A stretch of 45,639 nt of DNA from the NCBI GenBank assembly GCA_000697055.1, contig JNDT01002404.1:1-45639 (forward strand), in the 5' to 3' direction. The translations under genes were made by a program, and so were the position numbers. Position 1 is the first letter of the stretch. Each line of letters starts with the position of its first letter. Positions 21,982 through 32,172 of this stretch are shown piece by piece. A model generated the notes under the pieces. It did no database searches. It was not told the DNA's origin and was given only the letters and a program-made list of their open reading frames with translations. Origin of the DNA: Saksenaea vasiformis B4078. Taxonomy: Eukaryota > Mucoromycota > Mucoromycetes > Mucorales > Saksenaeaceae.

Positions 21982-22410
21982 ATAGTGGAAGCTTAGAGAC
22001 CCTGTTAGCCGAGCTTTCGATTCCATGCCGCTTAAAGGGTTAGCCGGAATCCCTCGGAAGGATTGCCAAAACAAGCTTTGTATACTTGCTTACCGTTTCA
22101 ACCCGAATCCTTTACCTGATGACGAAACCACGCATTGTCTTTCTGTAATAAAGCTAACGTGAGATAGTGGATGATCTATGAAGGCATGGCGGGGCGCGCA
22201 TGATGCAAGGAGAACCAAAAAAAGACAAAGCCGATTCATTATGGTTTTAAGCAAGCATCACTTCCACCAATAAACCAGAAGATGAAGCTCGGCTAACCGT
22301 TTAGTCGATCATCGTGATGTGAGCCTTATAAGAAGGGTACATAAAGTACTGGGAGAGAGGGGCAAAAAGAAACAAATTCTTCTTCCCTCTTACTTCTCCT
22401 TTTTACTATC
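21982..22410. other. Intergenic region holding a 13-bp inverted repeat
   Basis: No gene seen. A perfect 13-bp inverted repeat, GTTAGCCGAGCTT at 22004-22016 and its complement at 22285-22297, encloses about 270 bp. The sequence just before 22411 is pyrimidine-rich (TTCTTCTTCCCTCTTACTTC), as in many fungal 5' leaders. Confidence 0.45.
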
Positions 22411-22656
22411 ATGCTGGACTCTGTGTTTCACTTCTTCAAGCATTCTAAGCAAGTCAATCCTGGCCATGAGGACGACGAACCATCCACATCCATTGCTAGA
22501 CCAAAGTCACTACAAGTACTATCAAAATTCCTGAATGATCCAATGCGAACAACAAACACGCCATCTAAACTCGGCAGCTTTAATGACCCCATGAGTGTCG
22601 GCAAGGGTTACCCTCACGGATCTGTAGGCTATGATGTGACAAACACCAATGCTTAG
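22411..22656 (+). CDS. Small hypothetical protein, 81 aa
   Basis: ATG-started single-exon ORF, preceded by a pyrimidine-rich leader and followed by A/T-rich DNA with AATAAA-like words (near 22821). The protein starts MLDSVFHFFKHSKQVNPG and then contains two NDP segments (KFLNDPMRTTN and SFNDPMSVGKG), which look like a short imperfect internal repeat, ending GYDVTNTNA. It has no signal peptide or membrane segment. I do not recognise the family. The compositional bias and leader favour a real gene, but it could be chance. Confidence 0.5.
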   Translation: MLDSVFHFFKHSKQVNPGHEDDEPSTSIARPKSLQVLSKFLNDPMRTTNTPSKLGSFNDPMSVGKGYPHGSVGYDVTNTNA

Positions 22657-24796
22657 ACATGGCTCTGCCTATTTGTTCTCCTCTCTTCTCGCGCCTACAA
22701 TCAATATATTTATTTTTGTCTTTCCCTGTCTCTACATTTTAGCCATTTATACCAAACATGCTAGGACGCGTGTACATATCCTCAATTTTTTTCTTTTCCT
22801 TTTTCTTTTCTTCATCATAATAATAAACGAATGACTATTACATGACGACGGTAGTGAGATGTTTAAGGGGGACGATTCAAAAGCAGCATGTCGTACACTA
22901 GGTAGATCAATACTACAAAAAAGGAAAATAACCCAAAAAGGCGGATGGCCGAGGCGGCACTCGATGCAGCTGGATTTGATTTTCCCAACATCAGCTGTGA
23001 GAAATGTAAGGTTGTCCTGGTTTGTTTATCATGGGATAGGGCATCTGCAAGAAATACCTATTTTTCAGAAGGTTTTATAAGCTGTGCCGTAGTCAACTGT
23101 GGGATAAACACGCATTGTTATGCGCTCTCCACTCATTGCAGATTGGTTGAATCTATCTCTGACAGCTGATCATAAACTACGCTAGCTAGCCTGAAGAGAT
23201 AAAGAGATTGAGATAGAGATAGTTCCTTAACCGTTCCTGGTTACAGTACAGCCAAGATAGTCAAGACAGTGTGTGACCTCGTCTGTGCTTGACAACATGA
23301 AACACAAGCTAATAAACATATCTGCTACGGCAAATCACCGCTAGCCATTCCCCAAAAAAGAAAAGAGTATATCAACTGTCTTTCACCTAAACAACAATAA
23401 GCGCACTAGGATAATTCACGATCTGCAATATATTCTAAAAGGATCCTAGTGTAAAAAAAAAATCTATGTTTATATCCGATGCTAGGATGGTTTACGGAGA
23501 TGAGTTCGTAAAGGTAAGCAACCGGCGCACATCGATCGATGATTTCATGAAGAGGGGAAGTGGTCTAGACAAAGCGTCGTCATTGCTGAACACGTGGATA
23601 TATCCAAGTTGGTTAGTTCTTTGCTAACGCTAACCTACGAAAGCCCCATTGTCGTTAAAGAAAAAAAAAAATGGATTTGTACGCATGCACAATGTGACAA
23701 TAAAAGTAGAAGATTAGTGTATTTCCGATTTCACGGTTGGCATTGTTACTCCTGGACGTTACAAATCTGAAAATGACATTTCATCCAAGAGTTATATTCG
23801 TTTTCCTTTTTCTAAGGTCTAATCTTTCAAAGTCATTTATATCACGAACGATACTCTCCTGTAAACGTAAGACAGAACGCGTTGTAAATAAAATATAAAA
23901 AAAAAGGATAGCTGTACAAATTACGCTCCTGCAAAGAGCCACGTTTGCGCTGAGAAGAGTCTGACTGTACGGTCCTTAGTACGACAAGGTCTTACTCTAC
24001 CTCCGTCAACTTAGCTTCTCGATGGACATAAATAAATTCATAGCTAGTAAATGGAATAACACTTGGACGTCATTTTGCTTACCCACGAAGGTTAATTCCA
24101 AGCGCACACCGTGACTAGCGGAAGCGGCGTGGAACTTATTTTGACAGCGCAGCTCAGTGGTAAGTGGTACGCACTGCAGAGGCCTTGGAAGTGGTACAAC
24201 GTCTGACGTTCTGTTGCGGAGCATGAACGATGCTGAGTGTGTGTATTCACATCTATACTTACTGAAATGATGGATGAAAGCCATCATCACAACCGAGATG
24301 GTGCGTGACAGGGGTCATGCAGGGACAAACAACAGACAAAATGACATGAGTGATTTTGCATGTGCATTCTACCGCAAGTACGTATGGGATGTTAAAGAAA
24401 AACAGAACCACAGCAAAAAAGATCTATGCATCCCTTTAAATACCCATCACACCTCGTTACTTGTAATTGGACATTTAAACAATGAAAGAGAACCAGTGAA
24501 CCAATAATGTAACAGCATAATGCACTTTGACTTGATGCATAAAGGTCTACATACTTCCTCACGCAAGATTCAAGCATACGGCACACCAAAAGAAACTACT
24601 TTCCAACATAAAGCTTATTTAGGACTAGCGCGCCAAACAATCGAAAGGTGGTGCAAAGTTGCTAGAGATCCTATAACTCTTGGCACGAAGTGATGCAGCC
24701 AAGACGACGCTGCATTCGCGGCTGTGACTGCTATCCTTACAGCGACGAGCGCTCTCTGCTCCGTGTGGTGGAGTGACCTGCTGGAGACTACTGACC
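22657..24796. other. 2.1-kb stretch without recognisable gene
   Basis: Only short, unsupported ORFs are present. A fragment at about 22945-23030 reads AEAALDAAGFDFPNISCEKC in one frame and looks weakly protein-like, but it has no continuation. A hairpin pair CACTAGGAT/ATCCTAGTG lies at 23404-23412 and 23443-23451, followed by an A-run. The last 100 bp or so is the UBA2 promoter. Confidence 0.5.
23404..23451 (+). repeat. 9-bp inverted repeat (possible hairpin)
   Basis: CACTAGGAT at 23404-23412 pairs perfectly with ATCCTAGTG at 23443-23451, leaving a 30-nt A/T-rich loop, and is followed by A residues. It might be a terminator-like or small-RNA hairpin. At this length chance is a real possibility. 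Confidence 0.3.
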
Positions 24797-27267
24797 ATGA
24801 CCAGAGAAAGGTATAATCAGACAATTTTAGGAAAGACGCTCTACGAAAAAGTGAGTTCGAGTCACGTACTTCTCGTTGGTGCAGGTGGTATCGGATGCGA
24901 ATTGTTGAAAAATCTTGTGTTATCAGGGTTTAAATCGATCCAAGTCGTACGTTTTTAGTATTCAATGGCTCCACAGCATGGTCTCTTGACGCGATTTAAG
25001 TAGATTGACTTGGATACGATCGATATTTCAAACTTGAATCGCCAATTTCTCTTTCAAAAACAACATGTCAAAAAAGCAAAAGCGCATGTAAAGTCTTTTT
25101 GTTGTCTTGCTTCTTTTCTCATCTAAACACCATAGGTCGCCAAAGAGTCAGCTCTTAAATTCAACAAAGATGTCAATATTGCTTCACATCAAGCCAACAT
25201 TAAAGATCCTCAATTTAGCGTCGAATGGTTTAAGCAGTTCACACTAGTCTTTAATGCACTTGATAACTTGGGTAACAAAAGGAAAAAAATACTTTGCATG
25301 AAGCACGTGTTAATATGAGAGCAAAAAGACGCACGACGTCATGTCAATCAAATGTGCTTAGCTGCCAATGTGCCCTTGATTGAATCAGGTACCACTGGCT
25401 ATTTAGGCCAAGCCTATGTCATCCAAAAGGTGAAGCAAAAAAAGATGAAGGAAAAAGAGGAAAGAGTTGTAACCCAATTTCTTCTGCAGGATATTACCGA
25501 GTGCTTTGACTGTCAACCCAAACCGACACCGACCACCTTTCCTGTGTGCACGATTCGAAGCACGCCTAGCGCCCCCATTCATTGTATCGTGTGGGCGAAA
25601 AGTTATTTGTTTAGGTTCGTTTGCATGTCTCTGTTGCATTAAGGAAAATAACATGGAAAATGTATGTAGTCAGCTATTCGGTAATTCAGAAGAGGAAGAT
25701 GCGTTGGAAGCAAATGCTTCGGAAGATAATGGTGAGATATGCTTGTTATACGAAGTATCTTAATGAAGAGATCTTTAGCAAAGGAACTGGAAGCACTTGC
25801 GCGAGAAGCAGAGGAGTTGAAGACAATCAAGGCAGCTGTCGGCACAGAAGAGTATGCAAGATTAGTATTTGAAAAGGTAAACTACGATAAGCCTATGCAC
25901 ACACAGCCCATGTTAAAAAAATTATGTAGGTTTTTGTTTCTGACATCAATCGTTTGTTGGCAATGAAAGAGATGTGGAAGCATCGGTCTCCTCCGACGCC
26001 CTTGGACTATGATTCGATTGAGATTGAAGCAGAAATTGAACTGAGCAATAGGGAAGAAAATGGAGGATCGGCCACAACGGGACTGACAGATCAGAATGTC
26101 TGGCCGCTGTGGCAGTCGTTTGACATTTTCAGGGATAGGTAAATACAACAGGATGGAATGTTCGCGCCGGGACTAAACCACCAAAAAGCTTGAACCGTCT
26201 TTCCGGACGGCTACTTGCTCTTCAGCAAGGAAACAAAGATGCTGCCTTATCATTCGATAAGGACGATGAGGATGCAATGGATTTCGTCACAGCAACAGCC
26301 AACATGAGAGCTCATGTTTTTGGTATTGACGAAAAAAGCCGCTTCGATGTCAAATGTACGCCATGATTTCCTTAAATTTTGTTTTCTTACAACTTTTTGC
26401 AGCCATGGCTGGGAATATTATCCCTGCTATTGCTACCACGAATGCTATTATTGCTGGCGTCGTGGTGATGAAGGCATTTGCGGTGTTGAATGGAGAAACG
26501 AGTACCGTCAAAAGAGTAAGGGCACAAGAAGAATGTTAGTTAGGAGCTGATACGATAAATTCACGACATAGACCTATCTTACCACGGTTTCACCTGCACG
26601 CTCGCATTTGCTGATGAATGAGGCCCCATCGGGACCAAATCCTGAATGCGGTGTCTGTTGTGCAACAAGTGCGACACTCAAAGTAGATTTTGAGCGGGCA
26701 ACGCTGCGAGACCTGATGGACAAGGTCATTAAGGTAACAATCGAAGATGGCGGTGCTGGTATGACCGAAGACGTTGCCATCATGGAAGGAAATAGGTAAA
26801 AAGAAAAAAAGATCCAGTCGATCGATCCTTGCTAGAGGTTCATTCTTGAAATTAGGATCGTTTATGACATTGATTTGGAAGAAAATCTGGATTTGTTGAT
26901 GAAAGACCTTGGTATTCGTGATGGTTCTATCTTGCGTGTGTCGCCAGACGAAGGAAAAGAAGTTGACTTTGTTGTGCAGTCGTTGTAAGTGTAGAAAAAA
27001 AAAACGTTCCTGGATTGTGGGTCGTACTGACGGATTGGCAGTTCGGCAAATGACGCGATGGATCCTGCTGTGCGACTTTCCAGCCCGATGCCCAAATTAA
27101 GTTATACGAATGTTACTGCAAGTTTAAAGCGTGAGCGCGAGGAGCATGAGGAGCCAGCAGCCAAAAAGGCAAAATTGCGCCAGGATGAGGCGATTGAGGC
27201 ACCTGCGGAGAATGAAACGATTGAAGTGAAGGATGACAAGAGCGATGGTGTTATTCTGATAGATTAG
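24797..27267 (+). CDS. UBA2: SUMO-activating enzyme subunit UBA2, 607 aa, 13 exons
   Basis: join(24797..24946, 25004..25087, 25136..25271, 25329..25429, 25490..25614, 25670..25731, 25779..25876, 25930..26138, 26189..26355, 26403..26515, 26572..26795, 26856..26984, 27042..27267). With AOS1 it adenylates SUMO and carries it as a thioester before transfer to UBC9. Visible landmarks are the nucleotide-binding [13 protein letters not shown] (from 28), DNLDARRHVN, zinc ligands CFDC (162/165) and CGVC (441/444), the catalytic Cys177 in [20 protein letters not shown], a ubiquitin-like domain from about residue 450, and a basic C-terminal [17 protein letters not shown], probably nuclear targeting. Introns are 48-75 nt; all phases agree. 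The intron at 25430-25489 is a multiple of three without stops, so its retention would add 20 residues. The start is the ATG of [12 protein letters not shown]. Confidence 0.95.
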
Positions 27268-27357
27268 CTTTTTTTTCGCAAGTGTCGGAACAAAAATGGT
27301 GTACAATAATTGAGTATAAATAAGCAAGCGCTTTCCGTTGATTGATTTCCCTTCAGT

Positions 27358-28114
27358 ATGATGATAAGAAGTAGCAAACGACAACGAGTGGGCGATGAGG
27401 CCTCGTTCCTCACACTCAATGCACGCGTTCATGACATCTATACGTACGCGCTACACCAAAAGAAGATTAAGTATTTCCAATTAGCAAGAGAATTGGAGCG
27501 ATGCCGATGCGTCGTGTTTTTTGTTTACGAAGCAAATTTGCAAGTAGCACTGGGCAACAGCAAGGCACACGGCTGATCCTTACTTCTCCTTTCTTTTCTT
27601 TAGCACATTAAGTGCTGCAAACGATCTTCTGCACATCGAGTTGGTTTCTTTTTGAACTTGATGGACCAAATTAGCATACCTAATCCTTGTAGAGCGTGGT
27701 TTCAACTGTTTAAGAAATTGGACGCCGTGCCAGTCGCAATCTCCACAGACACTGAGCAAAGCCATTACGCCTTTGCATCGCAGTTTGAATGTCCACTTTC
27801 GTTTTTCCTATGTAAGTTCCTCATAGCAGACGTGTTCCGCCCATTTTGATTTTTCCTAAAGTGTCAGACCGAACATGGTCCATATCAAGAATGCTTGGTG
27901 TTTTGAACGAATACATTGGCTTGGCACGAAGGTTTTTTTTTGACATGTTTCTTCTGTGCACAGAACGTTTTTAAATCATACATCTAGAACCATCGTTGTT
28001 GTTGACAAGGACCAATGTATACGATTTATCCGTATGCTCCATGCAGACGAAAGCTATCCAATGACAGACGTGCTTTCCATTGTGCAAAATTTATGCAGAT
28101 CTGTTCATGTGTAA
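27358..28114 (+). CDS. Peroxiredoxin-like (AhpC/TSA, BCP/Dot5 type) protein, 204 aa, divergent
   Basis: join(27358..27543, 27604..27811, 27862..27931, 27964..28114). The thioredoxin-fold core is recognisable: CVVFFVYEANL, AVPVAISTDTEQSHYAFASQ, FFLLSDRTWSISRMLGVL, GLARRTFL and TIVVVDKDQCIRFI, matching the order of PrxQ/BCP thiol peroxidases. The candidate peroxidatic Cys is C66 or C67 (HIKCC). The Thr usually three residues before it is absent, so peroxidase activity is doubtful. The N-terminus is basic (RSSKRQR), compatible with a nuclear location as in yeast Dot5. It starts only 90 bp after UBA2 on the same strand, so its promoter must be very short or lie within UBA2. Family assignment is good; specific orthology is not claimed. 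Confidence 0.7.
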
Positions 28115-28413
28115 CCTAACACAAACATACCATCCTGCACGTCTGTGCACGAAATAATAAAAATTCATCTCGCTGTTTCCCTGCAAATACTAATAAAACG
28201 AACTAGCGTTATGCAGTCCATTCTACCGGACTCTACATTTTACTCGATGAGACAACAGAAAAGACCACATCGGATTACGTTTGTCGAAGGAAAAAAAAAA
28301 AAGAAAAGGACGTTGGTAAACATTGTAACATTTTTTTATTTTCACTCAGCATGAACTATTGAGTGGAAAACGAGGTAACAAAAGAAGAAGAATGACGTGT
28401 GCTAGTTATTTTA
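28115..28413. other. Convergent 3' region
   Basis: DNA between the peroxiredoxin-like gene and the secreted peptide precursor, which converge here. It contains AATAAT/AATAAA-like words (near 28155 and 28190) and an A-run at about 28291. No gene is seen. Confidence 0.5.
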
Positions 28414-29088
28414 TTAGACACGTCCAATCTTTGGTGCTTCTGTGGCAGCAGGAACTTCGACATAAACATGTTCAACGTGCTGAACCAACTTGGTAACGTA
28501 GACAGGCTCAGGTGTTTCCTTGGGTGTCTCTTTTTCTGCTGGCATGGATGCCTTGGGCATCATCATCATAGAGCCCGAGGCAGATGCTGAGGAGGATGCC
28601 ATGGCGGGGCTGTGTGGTCTCTTCTTATGGCGGGGGGTTTCGAGGGAGGGGGATGCTTGGTTGTTTGCTCGCTTGCTCAGGACGGCAGCGGGAGCGGCAG
28701 ACGACGATGGAACGGCCGCGGCGGAATAGGAGGAAGCGGGTTGAATGAAGCCCTTGATCAAGTCAGCAAGGTCGCGTTTTCCAAAAGCGCGAGCAGAGAC
28801 GCTAGCGGTAGGTACAGAAGCTGCGGCCATACCTGAGGGGGCGGCGGCGGATGCTGAGTCGGTCAACAGACGGGGATTCAGGATGTTCTTGATATAGTCC
28901 ATAATATCACGCTTAGCCATGCTGTGTGAGGATGGTGTAGCAGAAGCGGCGGCGGCGGCAGATGCGGAAGAGGCAGCAGAGGCAGCGGCGCGGACGGAGC
29001 TGACCTGAGCGGGATAGAGACCTTCGGGTGCGGCCAAGGTAGATTGGGCAAAGAGCACAGCAAGAGCAGTAGCTAGGACAAGACGCAT
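28414..29088 (-). CDS. Secreted Ala/Ser-rich precursor with Lys-Arg sites; candidate Kex2-processed peptide gene, 224 aa
   Basis: Single-exon gene with a classic signal peptide (MRLVLATALAVLFAQSTLAA, 1-20). The mature part is low-complexity Ala/Ser/Pro sequence broken by dibasic sites KR at 59-60, 104-105 and 139-140 and KKR at 155-157. The first two sites are each followed by a related amphipathic peptide: DIMDYIKNILNPRLL (61-75) and DLADLIKGFIQPASS (106-120), sharing D-[IL]-x-D-x-I-K-x-[IF]-[IL]-x-P. Fungal pheromone-type and other Kex2-processed repeat proteins have this plan. The C-terminal 45 residues differ: Thr/Pro/Glu-rich, then KLVQHVEHVYVEVP. I do not recognise a named family. Alternatives are a structural cell-wall protein or a secreted small effector. 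Secretion is well supported; processing and signalling are inferred. Confidence 0.75.
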   Translation of the reverse strand: MRLVLATALAVLFAQSTLAAPEGLYPAQVSSVRAAASAASSASAAAAASATPSSHSMAKRDIMDYIKNILNPRLLTDSASAAAPSGMAAASVPTASVSARAFGKRDLADLIKGFIQPASSYSAAAVPSSSAAPAAVLSKRANNQASPSLETPRHKKRPHSPAMASSSASASGSMMMMPKASMPAEKETPKETPEPVYVTKLVQHVEHVYVEVPAATEAPKIGRV

Positions 29089-29412
29089 GATGCAGAGCAG
29101 ACAAAAAGTGACAGAATTCCCTTAGAGAGCCAACAACATTGTATTTAAACGATCTGGCTGGGGAATGCCAACCCAAAGATCTAGCCATAGTTCCGTTTCC
29201 AATCTTCCTCACATACCACTACGAAGAAAAAAGTATAAGCTGACGGACTGGCATTCAAGCCATCTTCATCCAACTTATTGATTCAACATGGTAACACAGG
29301 TAAAGCTCACTGTTAAAAGTTTATTGAGAGAATGTGCATACCGTCGCTTTCAGAAGATCGCGATTTCTTATCGATCAAAAAAGAATGAGTTTATTGCCCA
29401 CAACGTATATGG
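29089..29412. promoter_or_regulatory. Promoter region of the secreted precursor
   Basis: 324 bp between the 3' end of the SWIM gene and the ATG at 29088. It contains GTATTTAAAC about 50 bp upstream of the start codon (around 29140-29149), a plausible TATA-like element on the minus strand. Otherwise nothing is recognised. Confidence 0.4.
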
Positions 29413-30872
29413 TTACAGCCCAAGCTCATCAAATAAATCATCAGTAGTCATTTTCTTGTACTTATCATCCTTATCTGCTGAGCTAGTACTTTGTTCACTC
29501 GGTGTCTGCGACAATGGGTCCAAAGTGAAACTCATGGTTTGGCCTTGGAGACTGCTTGTATTCTCGCGCCAAGACATGGCTTCGCCATCTTCATGATGGG
29601 GCATGGACGATGTTTGCCATTCGAAACCATCGTCCGTCTCATTGTCACTATCCGACACCATAAGATCCGAGCGACATGCTTCCTTGGGCTGTGTGTCAGG
29701 ACGAGGCGAAGCCTTTCCTTTGTCTGAAGAAGAAGACACCTTTTTCGTGTTCGGGTGATAATCATCATCCGACGATGCATAGTTGTCACCTTCATCGTCT
29801 GTTGATTGGCTCGTCTTTTTCTTACGATTGATAATCCGCTTTTGTACCTTTGGCTTATCCTCTGCTTTTTTCGACTTTCTCGCTCGTTTGGGCGGCGGTT
29901 TTTCTTTCTCGTCGTCTACTACTGTTGCCCATGGCAATTTCCGCCTACCGGTTCTGACAACGACAGGTGTTGGTCTGGACGGCCCTGGACTGTTTTTCTC
30001 CTGTCGAGACGGCAACGGCTGGATCTCCTCCTCCTCCGATTTCTTAAATTTGCCAGGATCAACTGAAAATTGAAGTAGGAGCGCTGTGCAATGTTTACAT
30101 TTTCCCTCTTTGCCAACAGGACAAGAGCAAAGGCCACCCTTAATCACTACTACATACCATTCAGGTTCTAGGCATCATGAAACCCGTTTCACTTGCCTGA
30201 TCGATCGTTACTCATATTCACGTGCAGTGTGTATGGTTTTTGTGCAGTTCCCTTTGCCTCCGCCTGAATAGTGACTTGTCGGGCATTTTCAGAGATTTTT
30301 AATTGATCTAACGTATTAAGAAGCAATTGACCGCGCTGAAACACAGCAGGATTGCCAATATATCCCTGGATCTCTGATTCACTTATTCCGCTAGTCAACA
30401 TTTCCGGTGTTGCTCTGTTTTCATCTGTCGATCGCTGCTGCTGTTGTTGACTAGATACATCGACAGGGGCTGATAAATCAACAGGACCCGTCTGGGTTTT
30501 CATCATGCCTTGTAGTTTAGCTTTCCATGTCACTGCAACCGAGGGATCCTTTTCAGACAGTGAATAGATAGCAGGCAGCGAAACAAGTCGAGAGTTACCG
30601 AAACAGATACACTATGTATCCCTTTTTCATCCAATATTTCTACGTGAGTAAGAGTGGCCCTCGATAAAAGAGGTAAAATGCATTCAGCTTGAGAGCTAGG
30701 CTCCAGTCCTCTTGATAAAAAAAAAGCCCCTTAAGTTCTGTTTCTATGTAGTACCATGAACTTACACTGTTTCAAAGGACAGGTATCGAAGATCATCCTG
30801 TTTGCTCGTCTGGCCTTGTAGTACGGATAACCTATGTTTTTTCTCCCCTTTAATATTTTTCAAACCCGACAT
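29413..30872 (-). CDS. SWIM zinc-finger protein of unknown function, 436 aa
   Basis: complement(join(29413..30167, 30212..30548, 30599..30710, 30766..30872)). The protein begins MSGLKNIKGEKKHRLSVLQG and has an N-terminal domain I cannot name (QDDLRYLSFETVGLEPSS, LLSRATLTHVEILDEKG). A segment VFQRGQLLLNTLDQLKIS then leads into the SWIM motif CSC...CKHC (GGLCSCPVGKEGKCKHCTAL), preceded by a predicted strand EWYVVV. The C-terminal half is Lys/Ser/Asp-rich and disordered with several nuclear-localisation-like clusters (KRARKSKKAED, NRKKKTSQS), ending in an acidic helix TTDDLFDELGL. SWIM fingers bind DNA or protein. The intron at 30168-30211 (44 nt, GTAACG donor) is short; a GC donor 19 nt later fits the phase equally but would leave only about 25-29 nt. 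A nuclear role is inferred. Confidence 0.7.
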
Positions 30873-30877
30873 TGTAC

Positions 30878-32172
30878 CTACAAATCATTTTTCCAGAGCT
30901 TGGCTTGTTTAGAGGTAGGTATAATATTGAGTCTTAGGCGATAGATGGTGGAAACATAGGAGGGACAATCCTGAAACTGTCCCACATCGTCTGACCAGGT
31001 CATGTAAATGGATTCGGATAAAGATAAATGATGACGATGCTGAAGCCTTGCGTAGATAAAATTAAGTAAAAGAAAAGCAGTTCAGTTCGCTCTCAATTAC
31101 CATGCTAGTTTGCCACCGATTGGTTCTTCTCGACGCTGCCGATAATCTTGGAGGTACAGATAGATTGGACATTTCACGGCAAATGGTTCAATAGATGACC
31201 ATAATACTTTTCGATAGTTATCTAAAAGTTCCTGTTGTCTATAGCAATGCTGTGTTACGACGATTGTCTTTTTTTTATCATGCCATTCTTACTTTTCTAT
31301 CGGGCTTTGGGCGAATTGCGGTATATCACCGTAAATTTCTTTTTCATTCATGATGATAATCAATGAGCTGAGATAGAAAAAGCAATAACCTATTCATGTA
31401 ACCATCTTCTTTTTTGAGCCACGCGATTTTTACCTGAGTTGGTGTAATTCATGTGCTACCTCCATCCAACCAGCTATAGCAGATTGCATAATCTCGGGAA
31501 AGACGATTCCCTTGTCGATCGAAAAATGACCCATCTCTTTGCTTAAATTGACAATAAGTGCCTAAAAGGAAAGTGTCTATGTGAATACCTTCAAAAAAAA
31601 TTAGGTTTACCTTTTTGATAAACGGATCATTTGCAATACAAAATGGTTTCACATAATCCAAGCATTCCGTCTGCCGGCCTTTGTCGGCTGTAAATGCTGT
31701 GAACGCCTCAGCATCGAAAGGCATTTGACAACGTCTGTGCCACAAATCATCTTTCAGTGACATGCTCCAGCCTGACAACAAGCTGCTTTGGAATGCTGTC
31801 GAAGGAATCACACAATAGTCCATGCCGAGACGCGGACGGCATTTGTACAGGAATCGCAAAAGATCGTCGCGCGTTTTGGGTAATAGTGGTTTCATAAAGT
31901 GGACGGCAACTTTTTTATTGTTTTGCTAGTAGTGCCGGTATTTGCATCGCAATGAGCACCCCGAGAAAAGCGATCATGCACAATGAGGGAGGAAAACTTA
32001 CAGAATCGACGACATTAAGGATGTCACGCGCAAGCTGTCGAATATGCGGGAGGCTTTGTGCCCTGTCATCAGGGCAGTACAAAGCATGATCCTTTTCTAA
32101 ATGCTCATGGTAGTATAAAGCGGCAATAGCTGGCACTGCCTGTAACCATAGGATATCGTATGGCATTGCCAT
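30878..32172 (-). CDS. Conserved-looking protein of unknown function, about 5 exons
   Basis: complement(join(30878..31046, 31101..31238, 31293..about 31369, about 31449..31925, 32002..32172)). It starts MAMPYDILWLQAVPAIAALY and contains sequence with the look of a folded, conserved domain: FLYKCRPRLGMDYCVIPSTA, SGWSMSLKDDLWHRRCQMPF, IEPFAVKCPIYLYLQDYRQR and LSESIYMTWSDDVGQF. I do not recognise the family. Phases agree for exons 3-5 and 1-2. The junction between exons 2 and 3 (about 31370-31460) is not resolved, because the obvious donor after LDGG does not match the phase of the next exon. Its stop codon (30880-30878) is only 5 nt before the ATG of the SWIM gene on the same strand, so the two may form one transcript or be a single gene split by my exon calls. 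Confidence 0.55.

Noticed and set aside
22945..23169. Short protein-like reading AEAALDAAGFDFPNISCEKC, and GGATGGCCGAGGC resembling the start of a Leu/Ser tRNA
   Set aside because: No matching 3' half, anticodon arm or GGTTCGAATCC box for a tRNA, and no continuation or splice partner for a protein.
25403..25763. ORFs overlapping UBA2 exons in other frames
   Set aside because: They are shadows of the clearly identified UBA2 exons and introns.
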